Assembly (NCBI GenBank): GCA_016342285.1
Contig: JAEINQ010000033.1
Coordinates: 1-64,000, forward strand
DNA: 64,000 nt
Origin: Desulfobacterales bacterium
Lineage (GTDB): Bacteria; Desulfobacterota; Desulfobacteria; Desulfobacterales; JAEINQ01
Reading direction: 5' to 3'
Part shown: piece by piece, positions 1 to 8,622 of the stretch
Layout of the letters: every line of letters begins with the position of its first letter
Numbering within the stretch: the stretch's first letter is position 1
The notes under the pieces: generated by a model
Told to the model about the DNA's origin: nothing
Databases searched by the model: none
The model's input: only the letters and a program-made list of their open reading frames with translations
Program-made: the position numbers and the translations under genes

Positions 1-29
1 CTGGATTCCCGCCTACGCGGGAATGACGG
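1..29. repeat. Interspersed hairpin repeat
   Basis: A palindrome of the form GGATTCCCGC-N4-GCGGGAATGAC lies at the window edge, 80 bp before pstC. The same hairpin with covarying stem bases recurs around 47.9-48.5 kb and 49.0 kb. It is a short intergenic hairpin module; no function can be read from it. Confidence 0.75.
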
Positions 30-108
30 ACAGTTCCTTTCAGATATATGGCCGTTCGCGGCCTGGAAAAGCTTTTTCCGAAGCCATCAACGTTAAGGAA
101 CCGCTGTA

Positions 109-1002
109 ATGGGTAACAAACGCCAGACAGCCGAAAAGTCGATGCAGATCCTGTTTTTCTGTATCGCCACGGCCTCCATCACCATCTTGTTCCTGATCAT
201 GATCTTCCTTTTCAAGGAGGGGTTGCCCATCTTTGAATCGGTGTCGATCAGGGATTTTGTTTTCGGGAAGCTCTGGTACCCCACTTCCGATCCGGCGGAT
301 TTCGGCGTCTTTGCCCTTATTGTAGCGTCCCTGTCGGTCACCACGGTCTCGGCGGCCATCTCCATTCCCCTGGGGGTCATGACGGCGATCTATCTGTCTG
401 AAATCGCCTCCAAACGCCTGGCCGAAATCGTCAAACCCATGGTCGAATTGCTGGCAGCCCTGCCGTCGGTGGTCATCGGCTTCTTCGGCATGGTTCTGGT
501 GGCGCCCTTTCTTCAGCAGGTTTTTGACATTCCCACGGGCTTAAACCTGTTCAACGCCGCCCTGATGCTGGCCTTCATGTCGATTCCGACCATCTGCAGC
601 ATTTCCGAAGACGCCATTCACAGTGTGCCGACCGCGCTGAAAGAAGCCTCGTTGGCCCTGGGGGCAACCCGTCTGGAAACCATCGTTCGGGTCATCCTGC
701 CCGCTTCCATTTCCGGGATCAGCACCGCCATCATCCTCGGTATGTCCCGGGCCATCGGGGAGACCATGGTGGTGCTGATGGTGGCCGGGGGAGCGGCCAT
801 GGTGCCCGAGTCCATCTTCGATCCGGTCCGGCCCATGCCGGCCAGTATCGCCTCAGAGATGGCCGAGGCCCCCATCGGCAGCGAACACTACTATGCCCTG
901 TTCGCCATCGGCATCGTTCTCTTTCTTTTTACCCTGGCCTTTAACGTGGTGGCCGATTTCATCGCCCACCGATATCGCCAGGTGGGCGAGGCGACCCTGT
1001 GA
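109..1002 (+). CDS. pstC: Phosphate ABC transporter permease PstC
   Basis: Inner-membrane permease of the high-affinity phosphate importer PstSCAB. The 297-residue protein has an N-terminal membrane helix, a periplasmic segment, a multi-helix BPD_transp_1 core, and a conserved EAA loop near residues 180-220 (EASLALGATR, then RAIGETM, as in PstC proteins). The ATG at 109 is preceded by AAGGA at 95-99. It is followed after 126 bp by pstA and then pstB and phoU, the standard order. The binding protein pstS is not in the window and is presumably upstream. The PstC/PstA assignment rests on gene order plus the shorter N-terminus. Confidence 0.95.
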   Translation: MGNKRQTAEKSMQILFFCIATASITILFLIMIFLFKEGLPIFESVSIRDFVFGKLWYPTSDPADFGVFALIVASLSVTTVSAAISIPLGVMTAIYLSEIASKRLAEIVKPMVELLAALPSVVIGFFGMVLVAPFLQQVFDIPTGLNLFNAALMLAFMSIPTICSISEDAIHSVPTALKEASLALGATRLETIVRVILPASISGISTAIILGMSRAIGETMVVLMVAGGAAMVPESIFDPVRPMPASIASEMAEAPIGSEHYYALFAIGIVLFLFTLAFNVVADFIAHRYRQVGEATL

Positions 1003-1128
1003 CCCGAGGCGGTAAAGTCAGCTTCACCCGCAGAGCTGGGGCCTTAAGAAGCTCTCCAGAGGGGGGCTCAATGTCCAATGCTCAAGTAAGGTATTTCGCC
1101 TTTTTAGCCTTTTGAAAAAGGACATGAT

Positions 1129-2085
1129 ATGAACACCCATGCATCGACCTACGACAGGGCTGAGGAAGCCGCCGTTCCATATCCGGCGGATTCGTCGCCA
1201 CGTGTGGATATTGCGGCCGAAGCGTTCAAGCGCCATGCACGACGGAACCGGATTCAAGGAATCCTGTTCCTGCTCTTTCGTGCGGCCGCCCTGGTCAACG
1301 GCATCGCCCTGTTCATCATCATCTTCTTCATGGTGAAAAACGGCTGGCGGGCCATTACATGGGAGTTTCTTTCCCAGCCGCCCGTGGACTCCATGACCCG
1401 AGGCGGAATTTTACCTTGCATTGTCGGAACCTTATGTTTGAGTCTCGGTGCCATTGCCGCTGCCCTGCCGGTGGGTGTCGCCTCGGCCATTTATCTGAAC
1501 GAGTACGCCCGCCCCGGAAAAATCCTTCGCCTGATCCGACTCGGCATCAACAACCTGGCCGGGGTGCCGTCCGTGGTATTCGGCCTGTTCGGCCTCGCCT
1601 TTTTCGTGGTCATCCTGAAGATGGGGGTCAGCATCCTCGCCGGTGCCCTGACCCTGGGGGCCATGAGCCTGCCGGTCATCATCGGGGCGACCGAAGAAGC
1701 GCTCAAGTCCGTTCCGGACACCTACCGGGAAGCCTCTCTGGGGTTAGGGGCCACCCAATGGCAGACCATCTACCGCGTGGTCCTGCCCGCGGCCCTGCCG
1801 GGGATTCTCACCGGGGCCATTCTCGGCATCAGCCGAGCCGCCGGCGAAACCGCTCCAATCATGTTCACCGGGGCCGTCTTTTTCACGCCGGTGCTGCCTA
1901 CTTCCATCCTGGACGAAGTCATGGCCCTGCCTTACCACATCTATGTGCTGGCCACCGCCGGTACGGAAATCGAAGCGACCCGCCACCTGCAGTATGGTAC
2001 GGCCATCGTGCTCATCGCCCTGGTGCTGGGCATGAACCTGATCGCCATCATCTGGCGCAGCCGTCTGCGCAGGAAGCTGGGATAG
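1129..2085 (+). CDS. pstA: Phosphate ABC transporter permease PstA
   Basis: Second membrane subunit of the Pst phosphate importer, pairing with PstC. The 318-residue protein has a hydrophilic N-terminus of about 45 residues, a first membrane helix near residues 50-70, and the permease core with the EAA loop (EASLGLGATQ and RAAGETAPIM). AAGGA at 1118-1122 stands 6 nt before the ATG. pstB starts 51 bp after its end. The spacer to pstB contains AATCCTGGCCCAAGGG, which resembles the end module of the dispersed repeats found elsewhere in the window. Confidence 0.95.
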   Translation: MNTHASTYDRAEEAAVPYPADSSPRVDIAAEAFKRHARRNRIQGILFLLFRAAALVNGIALFIIIFFMVKNGWRAITWEFLSQPPVDSMTRGGILPCIVGTLCLSLGAIAAALPVGVASAIYLNEYARPGKILRLIRLGINNLAGVPSVVFGLFGLAFFVVILKMGVSILAGALTLGAMSLPVIIGATEEALKSVPDTYREASLGLGATQWQTIYRVVLPAALPGILTGAILGISRAAGETAPIMFTGAVFFTPVLPTSILDEVMALPYHIYVLATAGTEIEATRHLQYGTAIVLIALVLGMNLIAIIWRSRLRRKLG

Positions 2086-2136
2086 TAAAAAATCCTGGCC
2101 CAAGGGATATGGTAATGATCGAACAAGGAAGAGATA

Positions 2137-2898
2137 ATGGATAAACCCCTTAAAATGAAGGCTTCTGGCCTCAATTTCTTTTACGGCGGTTTTCGGGCGC
2201 TGGAAGACATCGACCTCGATTTTGCCACCAACGCGGTGACGGCCCTGATCGGCCCATCCGGATGCGGCAAGAGCACCTTCCTGCGCTGTCTCAACCGAAT
2301 GAACGACCTGATACCCATCAGCCGGGTGGAAGGATTGGTCGAACTCGATGGTGATGACATCTACGATCCGTCCCTGGATGTGGTGCTTCTCCGCCGGCGT
2401 GTGGGCATGGTTTTTCAAAAGCCCAACCCCTTCCCCAAGACAATTTTTGAAAACGTCGCCTACGGGCTTCGCGTCAACGGCATTCGCAACAAGTCTTTTA
2501 TCGAAAACCGGGTTGAACAGAGCCTGCGCCAGGCGGCCATCTGGGAAGAGGTCAAAGACCGCCTGGACGATTCCGCCCTGGGCCTGTCCGGCGGCCAGCA
2601 ACAGCGACTGTGCATCGCCCGGGCCCTGGCGGTGGAGCCGGAGGTGGTGCTGATGGACGAACCCGCATCGGCCCTGGACCCCATCGCCACCCAGAAGATT
2701 GAGGAACTCATCCATCAGCTCAAAGAGAAGTACACCATTATCATCGTCACCCACAACATGCAGCAGGCAGCCCGCGTCTCCGATGTGACGGCTTTTTTTT
2801 ATATGGGCAAGCTCGTCGAGGTGGACGACACCGACAACTTGTTCACCCGCCCCAAGCTCAAGCAGACCGAAGACTACATTACCGGGCGGTTTGGATAG
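2137..2898 (+). CDS. pstB: Phosphate ABC transporter ATPase PstB
   Basis: ATPase that drives phosphate import through PstCA. At 253 residues it has full family length. Walker [10 protein letters not shown] is at residues 39-47, the signature LSGGQQQRL at 150-158, Walker B VLMDEP at 171-176, and the switch histidine in VTHNM near 206. The [11 protein letters not shown] stretch after the Q-loop is typical of PstB. AAGGA precedes the ATG by 7 nt. It closes the transporter part of the operon; phoU follows after a 219-bp spacer filled with simple repeats. Confidence 0.97.
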   Translation: MDKPLKMKASGLNFFYGGFRALEDIDLDFATNAVTALIGPSGCGKSTFLRCLNRMNDLIPISRVEGLVELDGDDIYDPSLDVVLLRRRVGMVFQKPNPFPKTIFENVAYGLRVNGIRNKSFIENRVEQSLRQAAIWEEVKDRLDDSALGLSGGQQQRLCIARALAVEPEVVLMDEPASALDPIATQKIEELIHQLKEKYTIIIVTHNMQQAARVSDVTAFFYMGKLVEVDDTDNLFTRPKLKQTEDYITGRFG

Positions 2899-3055
2899 CG
2901 GAAAGGATCCAAGGGGTCCAGGGGTCCAGGGGCCGAGGGGCCGAGGGGCCAAGTGAAAACGCATATGGTGACATAGAGCCGAACCCTTGAACCCTCGACC
3001 CCTTGAACCCTTGAACCCTGGACCCCTTGAACCCTTGAACCCTTTTCATTAACCC
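2899..3055. repeat. Inverted simple-repeat element between pstB and phoU
   Basis: The left arm (about 2905-2955) is a run of degenerate AGGGGTCC/AGGGGCCG units. The right arm (about 2980-3050) is a run of complementary units built from AACCCTTG and GACCCCTTG. About 30 nt of unrelated sequence lies between, so a transcript could fold into a long imperfect hairpin. It separates pstB from phoU and might reduce read-through or stabilise the upstream message (inference). Confidence 0.7.
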
Positions 3056-3117
3056 CCTTCTCCGGCCAATCCGGAGAAGCAGGTCAATACGGAAACGCCA
3101 TATAGAAGGAAACGCCC

Positions 3118-3774
3118 ATGGCCAAGCATTTTCATAAGGAACTGGAAAAAGTCAAGAAGCGGATTTTGTCACTGGGGACCATGGTGGAGGAGCGGCTTCG
3201 ACTGGCCACGGACACCATCGAAAACCTGGACACCGAAATCGCAAAAAAGATCATCGCCACCGACTACGAGATCGACGAGATGGAAGTCGAAGTCGAAGAG
3301 GAGTGCCTCAAGATTCTGGCGCTCTACCAGCCGGTGGCCGTGGATCTGCGCTTTATCATCGCCGCCATCAAGATCAACAACGACCTGGAACGGATCGCCG
3401 ACGAAGCCGCCAATATCGCCCAGCGGGTGATAACCATCGCCGGCCTGGAGATCGGCGGATTTTACTTCGACTACGGTATCATGGCGGAAAAGACCCAGCA
3501 GATGCTCAAGATGAGCCTGGACAGCATGGTCAACTTAGACGTGGATGTCGCCTTCAAGGTGGTCACCATGGACGACGAGGTCGACGAGATCCACCGGAGG
3601 GCCTACGACGCCATCAAGCTGCAGATTCAACAGACCCCGAATCGTCCCGGCGGGCTGATCAATCTTTACCTGATTTCGCGCCACCTGGAACGGATCGCCG
3701 ATCACACCACCAACATCGCCGAGGAGGTCATCTACATGATCGAAGGCGAGATCATCCGCCACGGCAACTACTGA
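3118..3774 (+). CDS. phoU: Phosphate transport regulator PhoU
   Basis: Cytoplasmic negative regulator linking the Pst transporter to PhoR/PhoB signalling. The 218-residue, fully helical protein has two PhoU repeats. Each carries the metal-binding E/DxxxD type motif: first around DYEIDEMEVEVEEECL, second around DDEVDEIHRRAYDAI. The repeated segment LERIADEAANIAQRV / LERIADHTTNIAEEV is diagnostic. The start follows the GAAGGAAA site at about 3106-3113. It is last in the pst cluster. It is separated from pstB by repeats, so it may be expressed at a different level (inference). Confidence 0.95.
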   Translation: MAKHFHKELEKVKKRILSLGTMVEERLRLATDTIENLDTEIAKKIIATDYEIDEMEVEVEEECLKILALYQPVAVDLRFIIAAIKINNDLERIADEAANIAQRVITIAGLEIGGFYFDYGIMAEKTQQMLKMSLDSMVNLDVDVAFKVVTMDDEVDEIHRRAYDAIKLQIQQTPNRPGGLINLYLISRHLERIADHTTNIAEEVIYMIEGEIIRHGNY

Positions 3775-3815
3775 TGCACCGGCTTTTCCGCCCCAAATCA
3801 TATCATGTGCCGAAT

Positions 3816-4247
3816 TCATTCCGAAACGTCCCGGGAGACCCGCTGCCGATATGCCTTGGTCCGGCTTCGGCGAAGTTTCTGCTGCATCCGTTTTTGCCGG
3901 GAGGCGTGGGTGGGCCGGGTGGGCCGGCGTTTTGACACCGTGACCGTGGCCCCGCGGATCAAATCCTGCAACCGTTCCAGGGCATCTTCACGATTCCGCT
4001 CCTGGCTGCGCTCGCTCTGGGCCTTGATGACGATCACCCCATCCCGGGAAATGCGCCGATCACGGATTTTCAGGAGCTTTTCCTTGACCGGTTCCGCCAG
4101 AGAGGAGCCGTGAATGTCAAACCGGAGATGGATGGCCGTGGACACCTTGTTGACGTTCTGTCCCCCGGCCCCCTGGGCGCGGACGGCACGGATTTCGATC
4201 TCGTTTTCGGAAATGACGACAGTGTCTGAAATCCTGAGTTCACCCAT
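3816..4247 (-). CDS. arfB: Alternative ribosome-rescue factor ArfB (YaeJ-type)
   Basis: Codon-independent peptidyl-tRNA hydrolase that rescues ribosomes stalled at the 3' end of mRNA. From the ATG at 4247 it is 143 residues, the usual ArfB length. GGQ is at residues 28-30 in AQGAGGQN, followed by VNKVSTA, and there is a long basic C-terminal tail (KRRPTRP through RRSRTKAYR) that in this family enters the mRNA channel. The codon-recognition domains of true release factors are absent. The open frame extends upstream to 4397, but that part is repeat sequence, so the 4247 start is preferred. Confidence 0.9.
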   Translation of the reverse strand: MGELRISDTVVISENEIEIRAVRAQGAGGQNVNKVSTAIHLRFDIHGSSLAEPVKEKLLKIRDRRISRDGVIVIKAQSERSQERNREDALERLQDLIRGATVTVSKRRPTRPTHASRQKRMQQKLRRSRTKAYRQRVSRDVSE

Positions 4248-4274
4248 TTTATTCTTTGCGCACTGGTTTGTGGT

Positions 4275-4480
4275 GTAAAGAATCCTGGCCCAGAGGACCA
4301 GGCTTTGGTTTGCCCCTGGCAAAGGGCTGCGACCCTGCGCTTTCAGTTCGAAATGCCTAAATTGCCTAAAATGCCTAAAATGAAGGAATTCTGCCATATC
4401 TTAGCTTAGCTTAAAAAGCCGGAGCGAAGCGACTCCACAATTTTAGGCATTTCACACTTTAGTGCATTTTAGGCATTTTC
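4275..4480. repeat. Modular dispersed repeat R1
   Basis: The element begins with the end module GTAAAGAATCCTGGCC, forming the hairpin CCTGG-N9-CCAGG at 4284-4302. Then comes a left arm of ATGCCTAAA-type units (4351-4382), a conserved centre (GGAATTCTGCCATATC through GGAGCGAAGCGACTCC, about 4385-4436), and a right arm of complementary TTTTAGGCAT units (4438-4479). The same plan recurs at 13193, 36735 and, partly, at 5717 and 63022. It sits between the Nudix gene and arfB. Confidence 0.8.
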
Positions 4481-4494
4481 CAGCCATCGTGTGA

Positions 4495-5163
4495 CTATTT
4501 CCAGGCAAAATACGGCTGCTCGAAATGGGCCACCCGGGTCTGCCGGCCGAAAATCGCCACTTCCCGAAACTGATAGAGCATGGCCGCCGTGGGCGCGGCG
4601 ATCCAACTCTCGCCCACGGGCATGAGCAGGACCGGATGGTCGCTTTCCGGCTGGGGGTATAGAATCGGCGCATCTTCGCGCAGAAACTCGGCAACGGGGA
4701 TGCGATGAATGGAGGCGACCTCCTCCGGATTGGCTGTCAGGGCTGCCCCCGGCCCGCCCCAGACCACCACCGGCGTGATCACAAAACCGGATCGCGTGGC
4801 AAAATCGTCCAGTCGCCCCAGAATCCGATCCGGGTTCAAGGCCAGACCCACCTCCTCGTCAAGCTCGCGAAGGGCCGCCGTTTCAGGGCTTTCTCCCGGC
4901 TCCAAACGGCCACCCGGAAGGGCCCACTGCCCCGAATGGTGGCGCAGCCCCGCGGCCCGTCGCGTAAGAACCAGGGCGGCGTCCGTGTGCCAGTCGTCAT
5001 GGCGGGAAAGGCCATAAACCTCCGCACCGTGTCCCGCTTCAACCACCGTCAGGGCGACCGCAGCCCGTCTGACGCTGTCGGGCCCGGAGGCGTCGGCGTG
5101 AAAGTCGTCCAGGTTGGCCCGCATTCGCCGGCAAAGGGTGTCGTCACAGTCGAGTCGGTTCAT
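4495..5163 (-). CDS. Nudix hydrolase, CoA-pyrophosphatase-like
   Basis: Probable Nudix pyrophosphatase of 222 residues. The complete Nudix box (G-x5-E-x7-RE-x2-EE-x-GL; GRLEPGESPE then RELDEEVGL) is at residues 85-107. It is preceded by LVLTRRAAGLRHHSGQWALP, which resembles the motif of CoA/acyl-CoA diphosphatases, though the substrate is not proven. The ATG at 5163 overlaps the stop of the upstream zinc-ribbon gene (ATGA), which fixes the start and indicates translational coupling. It is the last gene before repeat R1. Confidence 0.8.
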   Translation of the reverse strand: MNRLDCDDTLCRRMRANLDDFHADASGPDSVRRAAVALTVVEAGHGAEVYGLSRHDDWHTDAALVLTRRAAGLRHHSGQWALPGGRLEPGESPETAALRELDEEVGLALNPDRILGRLDDFATRSGFVITPVVVWGGPGAALTANPEEVASIHRIPVAEFLREDAPILYPQPESDHPVLLMPVGESWIAAPTAAMLYQFREVAIFGRQTRVAHFEQPYFAWK

Positions 5164-5405
5164 GGCGTTTTCCGGTCGGTGTCGATCATGGCCCCGCAAT
5201 CCTCACACCGGTAGCGCACGGCCACATCCATGACCTCGGACACCGGTTCAAAATCATATTGCCTGCGACCGGTCGCCTCAAGACACTCCGGGCAGGGTCC
5301 CTCGCCGATATCATCGGCCCGGATGGTCAGGTGGCAGTGGCGGCAGCGCAGCCTTGGAGCCGCGGTCGGCATTAGCATCAGATGTCGATGATCGCAGGAA
5401 GTCAC
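5160..5405 (-). CDS. Small zinc-ribbon protein
   Basis: An 81-residue protein with no recognised family. Cysteines occur as CxxC pairs at residues 21/24, 38/41 and 67/70 (CRHC, CPEC, CEDC), so it can form at least one zinc ribbon. It is coupled by an ATGA overlap to the Nudix gene and lies 7 bp after a winged-helix/zinc-ribbon gene, suggesting one operon. A metal-binding or nucleic-acid-binding role is inferred from the CxxC pattern only. The start could also be Met10 or Met12. Confidence 0.65.
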   Translation of the reverse strand: MTSCDHRHLMLMPTAAPRLRCRHCHLTIRADDIGEGPCPECLEATGRRQYDFEPVSEVMDVAVRYRCEDCGAMIDTDRKTP

Positions 5406-5412
5406 GTGACAA

Positions 5413-5697
5413 TCAACCGGTAATTGAATAGGTGGGAAGGGAGACCCGCTGCGCCTTGCACCGCGGGCAACGAGAGGGCCGGGTCATGCGCCGCCGGTCC
5501 CGGAATACATAGCCGCAGGCGAGACAGGCGGCCGGGTTGAGCCGGAAGGTCTTGCCTTTACCAGAAACACTGCGGGCGATGTGTTCCATGTGGACATAGA
5601 CCTCTTTTTCCCCCACGCCCGCGGCAGTTGAAATCTCCCGGGCATCCATGGCCCGGGCCTGGATCAGGTCGATGATTCGCTGGCGGACGGTGGGCAT
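5413..5697 (-). CDS. Winged-helix/zinc-ribbon transcriptional regulator-like protein
   Basis: A 94-residue protein with an N-terminal HTH-like part (residues 1-45, RQRIIDLIQARAMDAREIS through VGEKEVYVHMEHI) followed by a zinc ribbon with CxxC pairs at 58/61 (CLAC) and 77/80 (CPRC). This matches the small archaeal-type predicted regulators with an HTH and a C-terminal zinc ribbon. The ATG at 5697 is preferred over the one at 5730 because the extra 11 residues come from the adjacent repeat. Its target is unknown; the neighbours are another zinc-ribbon protein and a Nudix hydrolase. Confidence 0.7.
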   Translation of the reverse strand: MPTVRQRIIDLIQARAMDAREISTAAGVGEKEVYVHMEHIARSVSGKGKTFRLNPAACLACGYVFRDRRRMTRPSRCPRCKAQRVSLPTYSITG

Positions 5698-5716
5698 GGG
5701 GTTAACAACCAAAAAA

Positions 5717-5842
5717 GGCTCAATATTCAATGATCAATACTCAATGTCCAAAGCGGTATTCTGCCATATTTTTTATTTTAAATCGACAGAGCGAGGCAAT
5801 TCCACCGTTGAGCATTGAAAATTGAACATTGGGAATTCAATC
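5717..5842. repeat. Modular dispersed repeat R2 (arms plus centre only)
   Basis: The left arm (5719-5750) consists of CAATATTCAATGATC-like units and the right arm (5807-5842) of the complementary TTGAGCATTGAAAATTG-like units. The centre (5754-5806) reads TATTCTGCCATATTTT ... CAGAGCGAGGCAATTCC, clearly the same centre as in R1 and R4 although the arm sequence is entirely different. The CCTGGCC end modules are missing. Confidence 0.7.
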
Positions 5843-5892
5843 TATAAAAATACCCATTTCAACCTTTCAGCACATCGTTTCTCCGGTATCGA

Positions 5893-6921
5893 TCACATCC
5901 CCCTTGCACCATCAATCTCCTCCTTGAGCAGACAGCAGGCGATACGGTAAGCAGGGGTGCCGTCCGGGCCGTAGTCGATGTTGCCCGGCTGGATCAGCTT
6001 GTTCATCACGCACCCCTCGGCGATGTCCAGGTCGAAAAACCGCTCCTCGGTCATTCCCGCCACCGGTACGAGTCGATCCGCCTCGAAAACCAGGCTGTGA
6101 AAGGGGTGGTCTTCACAGAGCGGGCAGCGATAGACCCGGCCGTTGGGAAAGATGAAGTAATTCTCCGCCACTTTCCCGGCACAGGCAAAGGTCTCTCCGG
6201 CCTCCAGAAACACCTTGGGATAGGTGACGGTGATGCCGAGATCAGCGACCTCCTGAGCCACGGCGGGAATGGTGGACAGCCATTCGGCCCTGGAAAGCTG
6301 GGGGCCCCGGTCACCGCCCTGAAACGACCCGTCGGCTGCCGAGCGCCCCCGGATTCCGATGACCTGAATGAAGAACCGCCCGATGCCCAGACGGGCCAAC
6401 AGTTCCGGCATGCGCCTGAGCCCGTCGAGGTTGGCCCGGCTCACCGTGTAGATCAGGCTGGCGGAAAACCCCCTGGCAACGGCCCGGCCGATACCGGCAA
6501 GGCACCGGTCAAAGGATCCCGGCCCGCGGAGGGCATCGTTGACGGCCGCCGTTGCCCCGTCGAGACTGAAACTGATGAAATCGACCTGATCAGGGGTGAT
6601 CCGACCCAGGATGTCGTTGAACAGGTAGCCGTTGGTATCAATGGTGATGGAACCGAAACCGGCATTTTTTGCATAGGCCACGGCACGGGCCAGGTCCGGG
6701 TGCAGGGTGGGCTCACCGCCAAGAAAAATCACATTGGTCACCGGCGCCCGGTCGGCAAAGGCGTCGAGCCATGTTTCGATGGTTTCAACGGGCAGGGTCG
6801 CCGTACCGTGCTGATCGGGATTGATGTAGCAGTGCCGACAGTGCAGGTTGCACCGGGTCAGGACGTGGAAAAAGACGTTGACGGCATCCCGGCTGAAGGC
6901 CACCGTTCGCTTTAGGGTCAT
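5893..6921 (-). CDS. Radical SAM protein with C-terminal Cys-rich (SPASM/Twitch-like) region
   Basis: A 342-residue radical SAM enzyme. The CxxxCxxC cluster motif is at residues 24-31 (CNLHCRHC), followed by LGGEPTLHPD (the GGE motif) near 70. The C-terminal third holds further cysteines (TFACAGK, YRCPLCED, EGCVMN, ACCLL), consistent with one or more auxiliary Fe-S clusters as in SPASM/Twitch proteins. The substrate cannot be told; no precursor peptide was found nearby. The start at 6921 (MTLKRTV) is chosen because the upstream extension to 7083 overlaps the 3' end of purF. Confidence 0.85.
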   Translation of the reverse strand: MTLKRTVAFSRDAVNVFFHVLTRCNLHCRHCYINPDQHGTATLPVETIETWLDAFADRAPVTNVIFLGGEPTLHPDLARAVAYAKNAGFGSITIDTNGYLFNDILGRITPDQVDFISFSLDGATAAVNDALRGPGSFDRCLAGIGRAVARGFSASLIYTVSRANLDGLRRMPELLARLGIGRFFIQVIGIRGRSAADGSFQGGDRGPQLSRAEWLSTIPAVAQEVADLGITVTYPKVFLEAGETFACAGKVAENYFIFPNGRVYRCPLCEDHPFHSLVFEADRLVPVAGMTEERFFDLDIAEGCVMNKLIQPGNIDYGPDGTPAYRIACCLLKEEIDGARGM

Positions 6922-7025
6922 GATATTGCTTCTTTCTCGTGACGAATCCTGGCCCCCTGTAGACGGACCAAGCCTCGATTTTATCTTTACGGAGCCATCA
7001 ACTTCGGACGTTTTCCGTAATCGGA

Positions 7026-8435
7026 TCAGGCATGCTCCAAACAGTCCTTGGAGAGCCATTCGTCGAATTCCACCGGGTAGCACCCATCGAAGCAGGCCTT
7101 ACAGAACTGGCGCTCCGGCCGATCGACCCCCGTGGCATTGAGCATGCCTTCGATGGAGAGATAGTGCAGGGAGTCGAGTCCGAGAAAACCGCGAAGCTCC
7201 TCCACGGAAAGCTTGGCGGCGATCAGCTCTCCCTTGGTGGAAAAATCGATGCCGTAATGGCAGGGAAACCGGTGGGGCGGGCAACTGATGCGCATGTGAA
7301 CCCTGTGTACCCCCAACTCCCGTAGCGCCTTGACCCGGGTTTTGGCCGTGGTGCCGCGGATGATGGAATCTTCGATGATGATGATGTCCTTTCCCCGCAA
7401 CAGTTCCCGGACCGGATTGAGTTTGACCCGTACCCCGAAGTCCCGCATGCTCTGGGTCGGTTGAATGAAGGTCCGCCCCACGTAATGGTTTCGGATCATT
7501 CCCATCTCAAAGGGTATGCCCGAGGCTTCGGAGTACCCGATGGCGGCATAGTTGCCCGAGTCCGGAAAGGGCATGACCAGATCGGCCTCCACCGGCGCCT
7601 CCTCGGCCAGCCGGCGGCCGTGGGCCTTTCGCATGGTGTAGACGTTGTGTCCGCCAATGGTGGAATCCGGGCGGGCAAAATAGATGAATTCGAAAATGCA
7701 CAGCGACCGCCGCTCCGCCTGCCGGGTGGAAATGCTGCGCACCCCGTCTTCGCTGATGATGACGATCTCTCCCGGATCCAGCTCCCGGACGAATTCGGCC
7801 TGGACCAGGTCCAGAGCGCAGGATTCGGAGGCCAGAATATAGTGGCCGTTGAGCTTTCCCAGGCACAGGGGCCGAAAGCCGTTGGGATCCTTGATGCCGA
7901 TGACTTCCCCCCGGCTGGTCATGACCACGAAGCTGAAAGCGCCCTTGAGCTGGCCCACGGTGCGCACCAGGGCCTGCTCCAACCCGACGGAGAGATTTCT
8001 CACCATCAGGTGCAGAAAAATCTCGCTGTCCATGGTGGTCTGGAAGATGCTGCCCGCGCTTTCCAGGTCGCTCTTGAGGGTGTGGGCGTTGACCAGATTG
8101 CCGTTGTGGGCCACGGCGTAAGACTTGCCCTTGTGCTGGATGACAAAAGGCTGGGCATTGACCAGATTCGAACTGCCGGTGGTGGAATAGCGAACGTGGC
8201 CGATGGCGCTGCCCCCCCCGAGTTGGTCGAGGCCGCTTTCGTTAAAGACCTCGGAGACCAGTCCCATCCCCTTCTGGGCAACGATCCCATTGTCCCGGAA
8301 CACGGCGATGCCGGCGCTCTCCTGACCCCGGTGCTGAAGGGCGTAGAGACCGAAGTAGGTCAACGACGCCGCCTCCGGATGCCGGTAGATGCCAAAAACA
8401 CCGCATGCCTCGTGTGGTCTGTCAGAATTGTTCAT
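7026..8435 (-). CDS. purF: Amidophosphoribosyltransferase PurF
   Basis: First committed enzyme of purine synthesis, converting PRPP and glutamine to phosphoribosylamine. It is 469 residues from the ATG at 8435. The N-terminal Ntn-hydrolase domain has Cys11 (HEACGVFGIY), which would become the N-terminal nucleophile after removal of a 10-residue propeptide. The C-terminal phosphoribosyltransferase domain has the PRPP loop IIIIEDSIIRGTT. Cysteines in ISCPPHRFPCHYG and QFCKACFDGC fit the Fe-S-containing Bacillus-type enzyme. It follows carB on the same strand. Confidence 0.96.
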   Translation of the reverse strand: MNNSDRPHEACGVFGIYRHPEAASLTYFGLYALQHRGQESAGIAVFRDNGIVAQKGMGLVSEVFNESGLDQLGGGSAIGHVRYSTTGSSNLVNAQPFVIQHKGKSYAVAHNGNLVNAHTLKSDLESAGSIFQTTMDSEIFLHLMVRNLSVGLEQALVRTVGQLKGAFSFVVMTSRGEVIGIKDPNGFRPLCLGKLNGHYILASESCALDLVQAEFVRELDPGEIVIISEDGVRSISTRQAERRSLCIFEFIYFARPDSTIGGHNVYTMRKAHGRRLAEEAPVEADLVMPFPDSGNYAAIGYSEASGIPFEMGMIRNHYVGRTFIQPTQSMRDFGVRVKLNPVRELLRGKDIIIIEDSIIRGTTAKTRVKALRELGVHRVHMRISCPPHRFPCHYGIDFSTKGELIAAKLSVEELRGFLGLDSLHYLSIEGMLNATGVDRPERQFCKACFDGCYPVEFDEWLSKDCLEHA

Positions 8436-8495
8436 GGTGTCTCCTAATATCGACGGCCATGTAAAAAGTCCATTTTCTCCATAAAGGCAAGACGG

Positions 8496-8562
8496 AACCA
8501 CTAATGGACACCAATAAACACCAATGAGAAATATTCGTGAGTATTCGTGTGTATTCGTGGTT
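8496..8562. repeat. Inverted simple-repeat element between carB and purF
   Basis: A left arm of three AACCACTAATGGACACCAAT-like units is complementary to a right arm of three ATTCGTG units ending in ATTCGTGGTT. The potential stem is about 31 bp and imperfect, with almost no loop. It belongs to the class of intergenic inverted simple repeats seen throughout this window. Confidence 0.7.
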
Positions 8563-8622
8563 GATACAAAACAATTGGCATAATGCGGATTTTCTACCAA
8601 TTAATCAAAAATGCCTGCCGGG

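Noticed and set aside
6940-6975. Another R-type end module (AATCCTGGCCCC ... GGACCAAGCC)
   Set aside because: The hairpin stem is not preserved and the rest of the element is absent; at best a decayed fragment.
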